From Tipula vernalis (taxonomy: Eukaryota; Arthropoda; Insecta; Diptera; Tipulidae), in NCBI GenBank assembly GCA_958295665.1, contig OY282560.1, positions 307,873,236 to 307,937,235 of the forward strand: 64,000 nt of DNA, written 5' to 3'. A program made the position numbers and the translations under genes. This document shows positions 22,851-33,871 of this stretch, in pieces. The notes beneath the pieces are model-generated. The model had not been told where the DNA came from. It did no database searches and saw only the letters and a list, made by a program, of their open reading frames with translations. Position 1 is the stretch's first letter. The number at the start of each line of letters is the position of its first letter.

Positions 22851-23539
22851 TCAGGAGTATCTGGCGCTTTGTTAACAGCTCAAAATGGTTCCAATGAGTT
22901 GGAGGAAATAATTATTGTGGTATGGCTACGGACCATTTTTTGTGTCTATGCCTGATCCTAGTGGACCGCCACCCAAACCTAACCTAACCTAACCTAGAAA
23001 ACTTTTTCGAGGAGCCATTTCCTTCGCGAGACTTGGGAATTTACGCTACTGCCGATGCACAACTGGAAGAACAATATCTTACGTTTGACGTTCTTGAAAT
23101 AACCAATAAAATAATAAATTTGAAAATAACTACATTTTCCTTATATGTACCATTGCAGCATTTATCATTAAATTCACAGCAAAGAATTCCATATAAGATG
23201 ATTTTGTTTTCGATTCCGCAGCTAATTATAAAGAATTTTTAAAAGTCGATGGAAAAATGTTGCAATTATTATACAAACCGACAAACAATAAGTTCCAGCA
23301 GCGTTAGCAAAAATCATGTACCATCCGTATGACAAAAGGACATCCACTACTAATAATATTGCAAGGCCATCCAAAAATGCATCACGCCAACAAACAGTAA
23401 ATAGTCCAACCAATCTCAGCAATCAATTTGAGGAAAACATTATGATGATTATGAAAGCTACACTATAAAGATAAATGTACTTGCCAAGCGACCTTCGACG
23501 ATCATAGAACAACGCTAGACCTCCCTGCCGATTCCAAAC

Positions 23540-23777
23540 GAACATATATTTGGTAACACTTCCACAATTAACTATTTTATTGAAAAAGCTTATCATTTTT
23601 TTTAAATTTCAGATAAAGCATTTCAGAACAATCAATGACCATAGAATGGAGAAATTTGTCCGGAAGTGCCTTAAAAGCATAATCAAAGATTCCACAGCTT
23701 CACAATTTTCGTGGCACGGACAGCACGGGAATATTGCCTTGAAATCTTATTCCATTATGGCATTACTGAAAGGTTAA
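23540..23777 (+). pseudogene. DUF4806-like domain fragment
   Basis: An open segment reads EKFVRKCLKSIIKD, then ASQFSWHGQHGNIALKSYSI, matching the Trp-centred core of DUF4806 (E.fV+.l..ii.d..a..fSW.G..g+.ALk). This domain is common in insect proteins with transposon associations. The sequence before it contains a TTTTTTTAAATTTCAG acceptor-like run at 23597-23612, consistent with a last exon. It ends at a TAA at 23775-23777 next to Helitron sequence. Confidence 0.5.
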
Positions 23778-24565
23778 GATTCAATTTATTGCTACAAATT
23801 TTGGTGGAAAAATTATTGGCAGAATAATAGCAGTTTCACATAGAGATATAGAGCTTTACCTGCTTCGACTAGTTCTTCTCTCTGATAAAGGTACTGAATC
23901 TACATGATTTGAAGCACTGGAAACCTTTAATAATGTAATATACCTATAGTGAGTGGGAGAACTGTTTATCTGAACTCCCTTATTTGTGACTATCCTGACC
24001 CATTGCATGCAATCCTACTGATCCGTTAAAACTTTTTAATGAATTCAAATGTAGTATGATGGAAGATTTTATTCATCAAGTCGATAGTAGTTGTATACTA
24101 GACTTAAAAATTCAATGTGAAAAGGTAGGTTTTGAGTTTCTTTCAGTAGTGGCAATACAAAATGTCTCTGAAATTTTTTAAAGCTCTAAATAATGATCGC
24201 GGTAGTGGAAAAACATTTTTTGTATCTGGCATTGAAGCAGAAGATCTGTAATAGTAAAAAAAAAGTAATGTGTGTCGCTTGGACTGGGATTGCTGCGAAG
24301 CTGTTCTCGCTTCCGCTTATCATGGATGCCGTTAAATATCCCCAATTATCTTTGCAAAAACGACAATTCTTAGTATCAATCGACTTTCTTATATGGTATG
24401 AAGTACCGATGGCATCAGAAATCACACTTGAAATTGCAGATTTGGTTTATAGAGATTTAATATACAGCGGTTTGTCGTTTGAACGCTACAATTAAAAAAT
24501 CACGGTTATGGCGGCATTTCCTTCCATTATATTTATAAAAAATATGAGAGATAGTGATCCTGGAT
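23778..24565 (+). mobile_element. Helitron helicase fragment (PIF1-like), degenerate
   Basis: In shifting plus-strand frames I read the Helitron helicase order: SHRDIELYLLRLVLLSDKG (before 23890), LKLFNEFKCSMMEDFIHQ, RGSGKTFF for the Walker A loop (24200), VMCVAWTGIAAKLFSLPL (24270), IDFLIWYEVPMA (24380, the Walker B DEAPM with Asp to Tyr and Ala to Val), then LNATIKKSRLWRHF and NMRD (about 24490-24550). This is the first half of the helicase; the second half is found at 30900-31760. A CR1 element lies between them. No start, ends or Rep domain are visible. Confidence 0.8.
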
Positions 24566-25763
24566 TAATATTAGTGATCCTGGATTAAATGTCGGTAATA
24601 GCAGAACCAGCTTGATATGAATAGAGCCGGCATGTAAAAAATGAACTTAAAATAAAGGACATAGAAACACTAAAAAATAATTTATTTTCATACAGTTTGT
24701 ATGAAAAAACGCGATTTCGATTGACGAAAAAATATGAATTAAAAATTAAACCTAGATAAATAATTTTTTCTGAAATCACTAATAAACAACTCAATGACTA
24801 ACTCATTTAAAGCACAGATTCTCAAGCTTCCCCATTTTCCAGATATAATCAAAAGAAAATAAGGAAATTAAATTAAAAAACGTTCTACAACAACAACAAT
24901 ATGTATTAAGAAGAGAATATCCTATTTAATGACGTCATCACTTATTCACAACTAAAATCAATGGTAAAAAAAAAATCGAGAGTCAAAGAGAAAAAATTAT
25001 AATAATATGCATTGAGCGCGAAGAAATCAAAAAAATCAAATCAAACCAGATTGTTATGCATTACAAATAAACGACATAACCAACAAACATTAACTGTAAT
25101 ATAAATGCCTTATTTATTTCTCAAGTATTAAAAATATTATTGTATTTAAATTAAGACACAGCTGAAAATAAATACAACATGATTAATATTTGGCATCGAT
25201 TTTTATTCCCAAAAATTAATGACCCATTCAAAATAAGTTTTTGTTTAGAATATTTGAATTGTCATAACATTTGAGAGCGGTGTATAAAATAAAATAGCTC
25301 TTACTTATTATTCCCATTCCTAGATGCCACTTAACACACAATTAAAAACAACAGGAAGCGTATTTTGTTGGCCAAAATTGAATTCGAATCATTTTGGGTT
25401 TATTTGTTTTCCAAGAAAATAGCCAATTTGATTTAATTGACCAAAGCCAACCTTTCCAAATAAAATATAAATTTACTATGTATTATGACTCTGGTGGCAG
25501 GTATCATAACCAAGAATTAGAATTATGTTTAATTAAACCCAATTTTTTTTTGGGTTAATGTTATTCTTGCGGCGATTTATCCTATGAAATTGTTGTTGTA
25601 AATTTGTCAAGGAAATACGCTAAGGGATTCGGGCTGAGTAAACGATTTGAAAGAAAACTTTTTACGTAAAATTACCATAATTTCTTTCATAGCAATGGTT
25701 TAATTTTAGTAAATTTATAAAAAAATTATATTAAATTAATTATTATTACAATTTAATTATTAC
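24566..25763. other. Non-coding AT-rich stretch
   Basis: Contains an 18-bp tandem duplication, AGTGATCCTGGATTAA (about 24552-24587), and otherwise no recognisable feature. It may include decayed Helitron sequence lying between the helicase halves. Confidence 0.4.
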
Positions 25764-25768
25764 TATAT

Positions 25769-25804
<36 letters not shown>

Positions 25805-25931
25805 ATCTATTCTACAGTTAAAAACTTAATGAATAGTAAAAAAAAGAATTATTATAGATTAAAAAGAAATAAAAGGAATACTAACAATACGGAACATGAA
25901 AAAACGAAAACTTTAAAAACGTAAAATGAGA

Positions 25932-28823
25932 TTAAAAATTGCAATTTCTGATTGCCTTCCGAAAATACACTCTGGATCTCTCAAAATTAAATAAATGGTA
26001 AAACTCATTAAAAATTCTAGCCTTTGACTTGGTTGGCTCATTGGAACTATAATTCGTTCTATGAAAGTCAACAAACAAAAATTCCCTTGGACGCAAGCTT
26101 CTGGTAGGTACATAAATGCTCCAAGCAGAAATGAGTTCAGGACACTTAATGCGGCCACTAAGGGAATCACTAACAAACAAGGCAGATGCAATTTTTCGGC
26201 GTTTAACCAACGTATCAATATGAAGGCACTCACACCGAATCACATACGATGGGAGACTTCGCACCTGTTCCCACATAGGTAGATGACGATCAGATAAATG
26301 ACCAAGCTTCCTGGCCATATAGATAGTAAAACGTTTCTGAATAGATTCCAATCTTGCAATATGCACATCCTGATGAGGATACCAAACCACTACAGCATAT
26401 TCAAGGTGAGATCTTACTAAAGAAGTATATAGACTAACACACGAAAATGCATCCATAAAATCCTTTGTCATTCTAAAAATAAAACCTAACATAGAATTGG
26501 CCTTTAATATTATTTTATCTATGTGTAAAGCAAAAGTTAATTTCTGATCAAACAGAACTCCTAAATCAACAGTTGCAGTTACTCTACAAAGTAGATCTCC
26601 ATCAAAATAATAATTGACAATATTTGGATTGAGTGTTCTGAAAAACGACATCACCTTACACTTCTGTACATTGATGAACAATTTATTCTTAGAGCACCAA
26701 CTAGACAATATATTAATTTCGGATTGCAAAACCTCAGCATCACTTACAGATTGAACATGCATGAAAATCTACAAATCATCAGCAAATAATAAACATTTAC
26801 AGAATTTAAAAATATTAGGAATATCATTCACGAATAAAAGAAATATAATTGGGCCTAAATGGGACCCTTGAGGGACTCCTGAATGACAATAGATATAATC
26901 TGACTTAACATCATTCAATAGAACATACTGCTTCCTACCAACTAGATAAGAAGAAATCCATTTAAGAAAATTTGGATCAAGACCAATAACCGAAAGTTTT
27001 TCAATAATAATTTTATGGTCGATTGAATCAAAAGCTTTAGCAAAATCAAAGTAAATTGAATCAACTTGGGCGCCTTTAGATTCAAGTGACTCAATAGTGA
27101 ATTTAGTAAATTGCAACAGATTGGTAGTCGTAGATTTTCCACTGGTGAAACCATGCTGGAAACAAGAAATTATCTCTTTAGTATGGAATAACAAATGTTT
27201 CGACACTATTAATTCGAAAAGTTTTGGTATAGACGAAAGAATTGAAATACCACGATAATTTGATATATCAGAACGGTTACCCTTTTTGTAAATTGGAACA
27301 ATGTGAGAAATTTTCCAAGCTGAAGGAAATTGTCCAGAAATTAATGATTGGTTGAAAAGATAACATAATGGAGTTACAATATATGAGCTCACACATTTAA
27401 GTATTGACAAAGGTATCCCATCAGGCCCACATCCATCATTAAAATCTGACAGATATTCATAAATGTCATCTTCAGTTATTGATAGGTACGGAATGTTAAA
27501 TTGGCAATTACTAACAGTAGGGTCGCTTTCAAAGGATCCGTAATTAACTTTATATACCGATTGAAAGAAACTAGCAAAACCCTCGCAGATTTCAGGAACC
27601 GTGCTCAGTTTACCTCCATTAAAAATCATTACCGATGGATAGCCAGTTGTGTTACGTTTTTCGTTAACAAACTTCCAAAATGTTTTAGGGTTTTGTTTTA
27701 TATTAGTTTCAATCACACTTATATACTGACAATATTTAGAATGAAATACAGATTTAAATGGTTCACGTAGATCAACAAATTTGGATTTATTCAGTTGACA
27801 ATTATTGGATCTGAATCTAAAGTAAGCTTTATTTTTACGGTTACGTAAGTTGATCAAATCAGAATCAAACCATGGTGGGTAATTATAGTTACGTTTTTTC
27901 CTCAAAGGTACGAATTTATCAAAAGCAACAAATAGTAAGTCATTAAAATTTTTTACATTTTCATTAACATCATTGGCTCGAAAAAAATCATCCCAACAAA
28001 CGCCACGGAGATATTCAGAGAGACCAGGTGTGTCGCATTCTTTAAAATCATAAAACGAATCATCAAAAGAAAAAACCCGACATTTATCATCTCGATTACC
28101 AACATGAAATATAATCTCGAGGGAATTATGATGAATATCATTTTCCTTGAAAGATGTCAAAGACTCATGAACTGACAAATATTCCGTATTATTAACAAAA
28201 ATTAAATCTAAAAATGAATTGTTATCATTACAAAATAAATTAACTTGTTTGAGATTGAAACTGAACAGTGCATCCACCACCGCTGCATCATTTGCAGATA
28301 GAATATCCGAAGGGAGTAACCCCAAAGACTCAGTTTCACTATCAACCAACCAATTAATATTACTTAAATTAAAATCACCTAATACAACTAAAGTATCATT
28401 ATAATTAATTATATTAACCAATTCACATATACAATCTACATGACTCAAATAAACATCAGTAGATGAGCTAGGTGGTATGTACAAAACTATAAAATAAAAT
28501 AAATTATTACAAATTAAAACTTTGACACATAAAAATTCAATAGAGCCACATCCAGGTACTACAACCAGCTCACTTTGCATAGAAGAATGGGCTGCAAACA
28601 GCACACCACCTCCACTTTTTTTAGCGCTGTTAAGAATAGATCTATCACATCTATAAACGACAAAGTCATCAGAAAAGAACTCATTATTAAAGATCCCCTC
28701 ATGAAATCCAGTTTCCACAAGAGCAAAAAATTGAAAATCCGTTGAATAAAAGAAATTCAAAAATTCAGCTGACTTAGACGACATACGCCCAACATTACGA
28801 TAAAATAATCTCGGAGACGTCAA
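25932..28823 (-). pseudogene. CR1-type ORF2 with a single nonsense codon
   Basis: 961 codons plus one in-frame TAG at 26769-26771, directly after the catalytic LLFADDL box. Endonuclease: YRNVGRMSSK, FALVETGFHE, GGGVLFAAHS, VVLGDFNLSN, and a near-SDH region. Reverse transcriptase: GCGPDGIPLSIL, WKISHIVPIYKKGNRSDIS, NYRGISILS, HGFTSGKSTTTNL, YFDFAKAFDSIDH, SGVPQGSHLGPI, FADD. The thumb and C-terminal tail (26762-25932) include VDLGVLFDQKLTF and a conserved QKRF. The start ATG lies just after ORF1. With readthrough or one base change the frame would be complete, but as it stands the polymerase is truncated. Confidence 0.9.
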
Positions 28824-28864
28824 ATTATAATGATTAGTTTGTTTATCAAAACGACTGGCATCAG

Positions 28865-29746
28865 TTAAAGAGTTGGTTGGTTTTGTTGAAGAACGGGAAT
28901 ATTCGATTTATTGGTTCGTCCCTTATTAAAAATTACAAATTCTTTAATTAATGACCCAGCAGGCCAAGAAGTAGGTTGTAATAAATTCTCAAAATCAGTA
29001 ACGTCCACATATAATATAAATGACGAAAAATTACGGTCTGCATCATTAATCCGTAGAGATATAATACGTTGGCAGTTTACATCCTCAATGTTAAATTTAT
29101 CTTTAAGATAATCCAAAATTACAGCTTCGGAAACATCTTTATGGAGTCGAGAAACAAATAAAGTTTTACGTGGCTTCACAACCTGGAGCGATGAGACCAG
29201 ATCACCAGTGCCAATAATAATTGGCCGCTCAGAATGAGGTTTGATATGATGTGCAGCCCCACTATTATGAGCATGATGAGAAGCTTGAAACGACAGTGGC
29301 GATTTAGTATTATTCTTCAATTGATCCCGATCATGATTGATTGAGTTTGCAGATGACTTAAACACTTGACCATCAACATCACTAGCATCGATTAACGGTT
29401 GATGACCAGAACAGCAATCAGGAATATGATGAAATTTGTTCAAAATCTCAGTAATCAGTTTGTTAATAGCGGCCACATCCGCTTCAACTTTCTTTATAAC
29501 TAAGGCCTCTGCAGCTCTATCAGCAGCCAGATCAACCTTTTGCCACAATTTCGAGATGTTGTGATTAATAATCCAATCATTACAGCCATTACAGAAATAA
29601 CAAATATTCATAAAATTTTTTATGGAATTATTGGCGGTTCGATCAATACCGGTACACTCCAAGTGGAATTGTTTACCACAAAAACTGCAGGGAACTATAT
29701 CCACAAAAGTAGATCCAAAGGATTTAGTACAGCTGTTGCATGACAT
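28865..29746 (-). CDS. CR1-type ORF1 with PHD-like zinc finger
   Basis: 293 residues, intact from ATG (29746) to stop (28865). The N-terminus has a Cys/His array: CNSCTKSF, CSFCGKQFHLEC, then CYFCNGC, a C4HC3 PHD-like finger found in ORF1 of several CR1-group elements. A central Ser/His-rich linker follows, and then an RRM-like block (KTLFVSRLHKDVSEAVILDY, FSSFILYVDV). ORF1 proteins bind element RNA. It is followed after 41 bp by ORF2, so both are read from one transcript. Confidence 0.8.
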   Translation of the reverse strand: MSCNSCTKSFGSTFVDIVPCSFCGKQFHLECTGIDRTANNSIKNFMNICYFCNGCNDWIINHNISKLWQKVDLAADRAAEALVIKKVEADVAAINKLITEILNKFHHIPDCCSGHQPLIDASDVDGQVFKSSANSINHDRDQLKNNTKSPLSFQASHHAHNSGAAHHIKPHSERPIIIGTGDLVSSLQVVKPRKTLFVSRLHKDVSEAVILDYLKDKFNIEDVNCQRIISLRINDADRNFSSFILYVDVTDFENLLQPTSWPAGSLIKEFVIFNKGRTNKSNIPVLQQNQPTL

Positions 29747-29760
29747 TATGTAACCGGAGA

Positions 29761-30890
29761 ATTATAACTTGAATGTTTATTATATGATGTGTATTAAAAC
29801 GGATAAAATTTGACAGTTATTTAATATTAAGTATTACGATTTATGATTTATTACTATGAAAGGCAGCACTGTAACAAAAACATGTAATATAACAACGCTT
29901 AATGTAATACGAGTACAGTTACAATAAAACGTATCACAGCTAATTGGTGGTAAAATGATCGATGCACAAATTTATGATCAAATACAATCACAAACTACAA
30001 CAAATTATGTTTGTATAACAAATCACTGAAATGTTTAACTATCACTATTATTATTGTTATTATCACTACCCATTAATTACGTATTATTGTATCTCAGACA
30101 AGTAAATTTAAATTTAAATCACAAAAACACACTGGGATTAAATTTCTATTATATAACAAGATTTTTTTATTTATAATTTATTATCACTGTTACCAGACCA
30201 TAAAATTAAAAATCACGTCTGTATCGAACGATGGTTGAAACAAAAAAGAAAGGGGAAAAAAAGAAAGGGAATAGAGGGAAGCCACCAGAAATATGTTTAA
30301 CCGAATCAAAAATCAGACCGATTTTAGAATCCGACCGGTTCGATCACCTATTTGATTTTTTTATATGTTTTTAATAGTAGGCGACATCTATGGTTTAAAC
30401 AAAAGTCGTTAATAAAGCATTACCACATGATATGAATCTGTATTCGGGCAGATTTTTGCCATGTGGCAATGCTTTTAGAAGGAGACTAAAAAGAGATGGT
30501 TATAATTGTTTATAAATTTTATGTTATGACGTATTTTACAACAACAACATTCCATAAAAGTTTAGCAATAGTTTATATTCCAAGAGGATTTTCACTAAGA
30601 AAAAAACATTTTCCAGATTCGATTTTTCAATCAAATAAAATTACATGTTTTATGAACATTTTCGTATAAAAATAATGTAAAAGCTCATAATTCTTACAGA
30701 CTAAAAATGTAAATGAAAACAATCGTTTTCCCATATAGTTTCATAGTAAAGAAAAAATTGTATGTACTTTATTTTAAGCTTAGTAAAAAATACAGTCAAT
30801 GTGGAGGCTCTTATTTATAGAGTAGGCTCTGGTAATAGTAACTAGTAGTAGGTAAGTAGTAGGATTTAATTGCTGATGTTGTTTGGGAAT
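29761..30890. other. Probable CR1 5' leader and non-coding sequence
   Basis: 29761 to about 30290 likely holds the CR1 5' untranslated region. The purine-rich GAAAGGGGAAAAAAAGAAAGGG at 30249-30270 lies near its likely end. Beyond this, AT-rich sequence up to 30890 shows no gene. Confidence 0.35.
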
Positions 30891-30899
30891 CGTTCACAA

Positions 30900-31960
30900 C
30901 CAATGATATTTCTTCAATATCGTAGTACGCTATATTGTGTCGAAAAAATGATGACGTCCGAGAGCTCAATGAATAGCTGCTTGAAAAATTGATTTCCGAA
31001 AAAGCATCATACTTGTGGCGACCTCATTGCAACTACACAAACTACCCAAAAAGGGTACTAACCATTTTTGGTTGATTGGGAGAATCATTTTAGTTCAGTG
31101 TAAAAATTATTAGGTAGACTGACAGATTAGAAATAACCACGAATAAGAAAAGGCGTGTAATTAAAAACTTAATAAATAATAAATAAATCTATAAGTGTAT
31201 TTCATTTAAATATTGATAAATTCGTTTAACCTCCACATACTCATCCATTGACATAGTAAAAAATGATGATGAGACAAGATTGCAAGTAAATTTCCCAATT
31301 GAATATCTAAATTCGTTGATCCCTTCTGGTTTGCCCTCCCTTCCTCTTCCACACTTTTTAAATTTAAAGAAATGTTGCATAGTTTTGCTCCTAATAAATC
31401 TTTCTGCAAAAAATAGGCTATGGGAACGGTATTAAAATGGTGGTGAAGGATTTTAGTCGAAATTGTATTAAAGCGGAAATTATTACTTGGGCACATTCCG
31501 GCACTGTTCACTTTATCCCAAAAATTTCACTAGTTTCCTATTCGGCTTTCTTACGCCAACGACTGTAAATAAATCAAAGGGTCAAACTTTCAAAAAAGTC
31601 GGCTTATTTCTTCCTCAGCCATGTTTTACTCATGGACAACTACATATATGCAGCACTTTCCAGTGTGACTAATTCTGATGCACTCCGAGTTAAAGTTTCG
31701 GAAAGCCCAAGACATGGAAAAAAATCGACAGGGGTAGCTGTGACGGATAATGTTGTATCTAGTGAAGTAGTCCAGTAGAATTTGTGTTGGTTGACAATTT
31801 TAAAATATTCAAAAAAATAAATAAAAATTAAATTGTTTGTATTCCATACATAAATAATAAAAATTACCGACCAAACGACAAGTGGGAGAACTCGGTAGAT
31901 TCGAATCGCAATAGGGAAAAGATGCTTGAAAAGTTCAGAATTCATGGGCCGATACAACAT
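30900..31960 (+). mobile_element. Helitron helicase C-terminal half, degenerate
   Basis: Plus-strand frames read KNDDVRELNE (30945), then EKLISEKASYL, FPIEYLNSLIPSGLP (31300), HFLNLKK, ISLVSYSAF, then TVNKSKGQTFKKVGLFLPQP with CFTHGQLHI (31560-31660), the motif VI region of Helitron PIF1 helicases. This continues the helicase begun at 23778-24565. Several frame changes and stops make it a pseudogene. The following about 1 kb, to 32736, is non-coding and is repeated at 38785-39902. Confidence 0.8.
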
Positions 31961-32736
31961 TCATGTTAGTACGTTATCCATTCTCGAATTTTGTTAATTT
32001 TTCTTTTTTTTTTTTTTTCTTGAGGCATTTTCTCATGAACAGGAACGAAAATATCAAAATGCACCAAAAAAAAATTTAAACGTTCGAAATGTTTGTATCA
32101 CATTTTTGTACACACTCGCACTATCTTATTTACATTTTACCATAGCAAGACAGCTCAAATAATCAATAAAAAAGTTGATTTTTTTTTGTGATAAATAACG
32201 CACTTATAACCGCCAAAAGTGATAAAAAATATCGCTATATATGTAGTATGTCACGATTATTTTTATTTACTGGTAAATATGATAAATTTCCAATAATTTA
32301 TCATAATCATCAAATTTGAAGAAAGTTTTGCATAATTTAAAGTACAACAAATTCAACAACCATAACATTTCATTTAATATATTTATTACCGACATTTTAA
32401 TTTATCAATTAGAACGACTGATAAGATCAGGGTCTATAAATTGAATGGAGTTTATGTAACACTTTGAATTTGAGTATAAAGGGTTGGTTATCTTTTTCGA
32501 TCAAATTGAGAACGTGACGTTATTGATATTATTAAAATTTAAAAATTACAATAATTCATTACCACTACTTACAACTAAACGACAATTTTTTTTTAATATT
32601 ATTTAACACAAGATTATTAATTTAAGCTTTACAAAGTATTGCACTACTCAACTGTTTGAACACCAAAGATAGACAGACCTCTTGTACTATCTAAATACGT
32701 AGATAAGCAAATTTATTACTACATGTACACGTTTTT
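31527..32736 (+). repeat. Helitron 3' segment, copy 1 (repeat of 38785-39902)
   Basis: From AGTTTCCTATTCGGC onwards this segment matches 38785-39902 with scattered changes and small indels. Shared landmarks are TTTTACTCATGGACAACT, TCGACAGGGGTAGCT, GACGGATAATGT, CACTCGCACTATCTTATTT and GCAAATTTATTACTA. The first 200 bp encode helicase motif VI; the rest is non-coding. Similarity ends just after TACACGTTTTT (about 32736). This is likely the 3' part of a Helitron. Confidence 0.8.
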
Positions 32737-32871
32737 CAAATCCCAAGTATAACAAAACTGAAAACTTCAACCGGTTATCAATTTTTGTCCGGTTTTCAGA
32801 CGAAAAAATTGGAAAATGATGAAATTTGGTTTCCAACTTTCAACACATGTAGCGTTGAAGTACAAATGTAT

Positions 32872-32990
32872 TGTGACGGTGACACCTAGTGTGTAATAGA
32901 ATAAGTTAAAATTAATAGCTCAATGTTAAACTGTACTAAAATGGAATTTTCCTTGATAAAATTGTTCTACACTATTCTAACTAGAAAAAT
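32872..32990 (+). mobile_element. Ty3-type LTR fragment (start of LTR)
   Basis: Begins TGTGACGGTGACACCTAGTG and follows the LTR at 10912-10477 with few differences for about 120 bp, up to CTAACTAGAAAAATC, where it diverges. It is in the opposite orientation to that LTR. Confidence 0.8.
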
Positions 32991-33084
32991 CTAATCTAAT
33001 CTAGAAGAAAACCTTGCACTTCTCCGGCTCATTGCGGAGCGGTTGCGGTGAGTCAACTTAACTATTAACATTGAGATGAGTCAT

Positions 33085-33320
33085 TTAGGCATGTGTGGTT
33101 GGTATCAACGGTCCAATTGCCGGATATTCTATAGTTACAGCCACCTTGACGGACTTGCTGAAAAAGAAGGTGAAGCTTGAATGGAATCCGCAGGCGAAAC
33201 TCGCGTTCCAACAACTTAAAACGGCACTAACTACGGCACCAGTTCTGGTACACGCAGATTATACCAAACCGTCCTTCATTCTGGTAGACGCATCAACAAC
33301 AGGAGTCAAGTCTTATATCT
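33085..33320 (+). pseudogene. Ty3-type pol fragment (reverse transcriptase-RNase H junction)
   Basis: The open frame reads IAGYSIVTATLTDLLKKK, LEWNPQAKLAFQQLKTAL, then APVLVHADYTKPSFILVDAS. This is the RT connection and the first RNase H Asp of Ty3/gypsy polyproteins (…F.W…AF..LK..L..APVL…F.L..DAS). Only about 75 codons remain, joined to an LTR start with the whole of gag and most of pol missing, so the locus is a rearranged remnant. Confidence 0.85.
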
Positions 33321-33849
33321 AGGGTCCCCCAAACTAAATTTCGAGCTGAGCTGCTCTAGGTTCTTATACCGAAACATAACAAGATCCCATAATTTAAGAA
33401 AATACCAGCCCAAAATTACAGAAGAAAATGTTTGTAAAATATAAATGATTGGTTTTTTGATCTTTAACTGACGCTTTTTGGGAAAAGTGTCGTCCGAGGA
33501 GCCGGATAGACCCAATTTTTTTTTTATTTTTTGAACGAATTAAGACAACAGTTACGCTGATACATCCTTATGCATAAAGATGGCAGCATTAGACAATTAA
33601 CGGTTTTTTTAAATTTGTATTTGCTAAATTTTGGTTTCTTTCAAATTGTACAAATAAAGTTTTCTCAATTGTTCTTAGTGGGTGTTGGGTGCGTCTCAAT
33701 AGGGTAGGGGTTGACCATCTATAGCCATGTATCTCGTGGTCTATATTCCAACGCTGCAACTATGTAGAAGCCACCAAATTTGTCTAGTATACCTCACGTG
33801 GTAACACCCGGGCAACGATGTGAAGCATCGGCGAAATACTAGGGGCGAG
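33321..33849. other. Non-coding stretch before the Jockey element
   Basis: AT-rich. No gene or element recognised up to the start of the second Jockey element, whose 5' end is probably between 33675 and 33850 (GC-richer leader with GGGTTGACCATC). Confidence 0.4.
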
Positions 33850-33871
33850 TGCAGTACACTATAAATGAGCA

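Larger units (their letters stand above)
17874..22994 (+). mobile_element. LOA-type non-LTR retrotransposon, full-length insertion with 12-bp TSD
   Basis: The element is bounded by the direct repeat TAGAAAACTTTT (17862-17873 and 22995-23006). It has a GC-richer 5' UTR (17874-18298), ORF1 (18299-19454), ORF2 with endonuclease, reverse transcriptase and RNase H (19457 to about 22850), and a 3' tail of four CTAAC-type pentamers (about 22975-22994) instead of poly(A). A simple-repeat tail and an RNase H domain are typical of the LOA and I groups. The 5.1-kb length suggests full length. Several stops and frameshifts inactivate it, yet the target duplication is perfect. Confidence 0.9.
17816..23242 (+). 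pseudogene. Small reading frame split by the LOA element
   Basis: An ATG at 17816 (context AATAATGG) opens a frame that runs into the target site of the LOA element. After the 3' target duplication the same frame continues from 23007 to a stop at 23240-23242. Without the 5.1-kb insertion and one target copy this is about 97 codons without a stop (residues include ENFFEEPFPSRDLGIY and LEEQYLTFDVLEI). A possible acceptor, TTTCGATTCCGCAG, at about 23208-23221 and an open stretch after it (NYKEFLKVDGKMLQLLY) suggest that the frame could be a first exon plus intron. I do not recognise the protein. Confidence 0.4.
25764..29760 (-). mobile_element. CR1-type non-LTR retrotransposon, nearly intact
   Basis: On the minus strand it contains ORF1 (29746-28865), a 41-bp spacer, ORF2 (28823-25932) and a 3' UTR ending in about nine AAAT tetramers (plus-strand ATTT run at 25764-25802). 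The microsatellite tail and the ORF1 type fit CR1-like elements. The 5' UTR probably continues beyond 29760, perhaps to about 30290, but I could not define the end or a target duplication. One nonsense codon is the only obvious lesion, so it is among the youngest elements here. Confidence 0.85.

Noticed and set aside
25741..25810. ATTT run as an independent microsatellite
   Set aside because: It is in the right place and orientation to be the 3' tail of the CR1 element.
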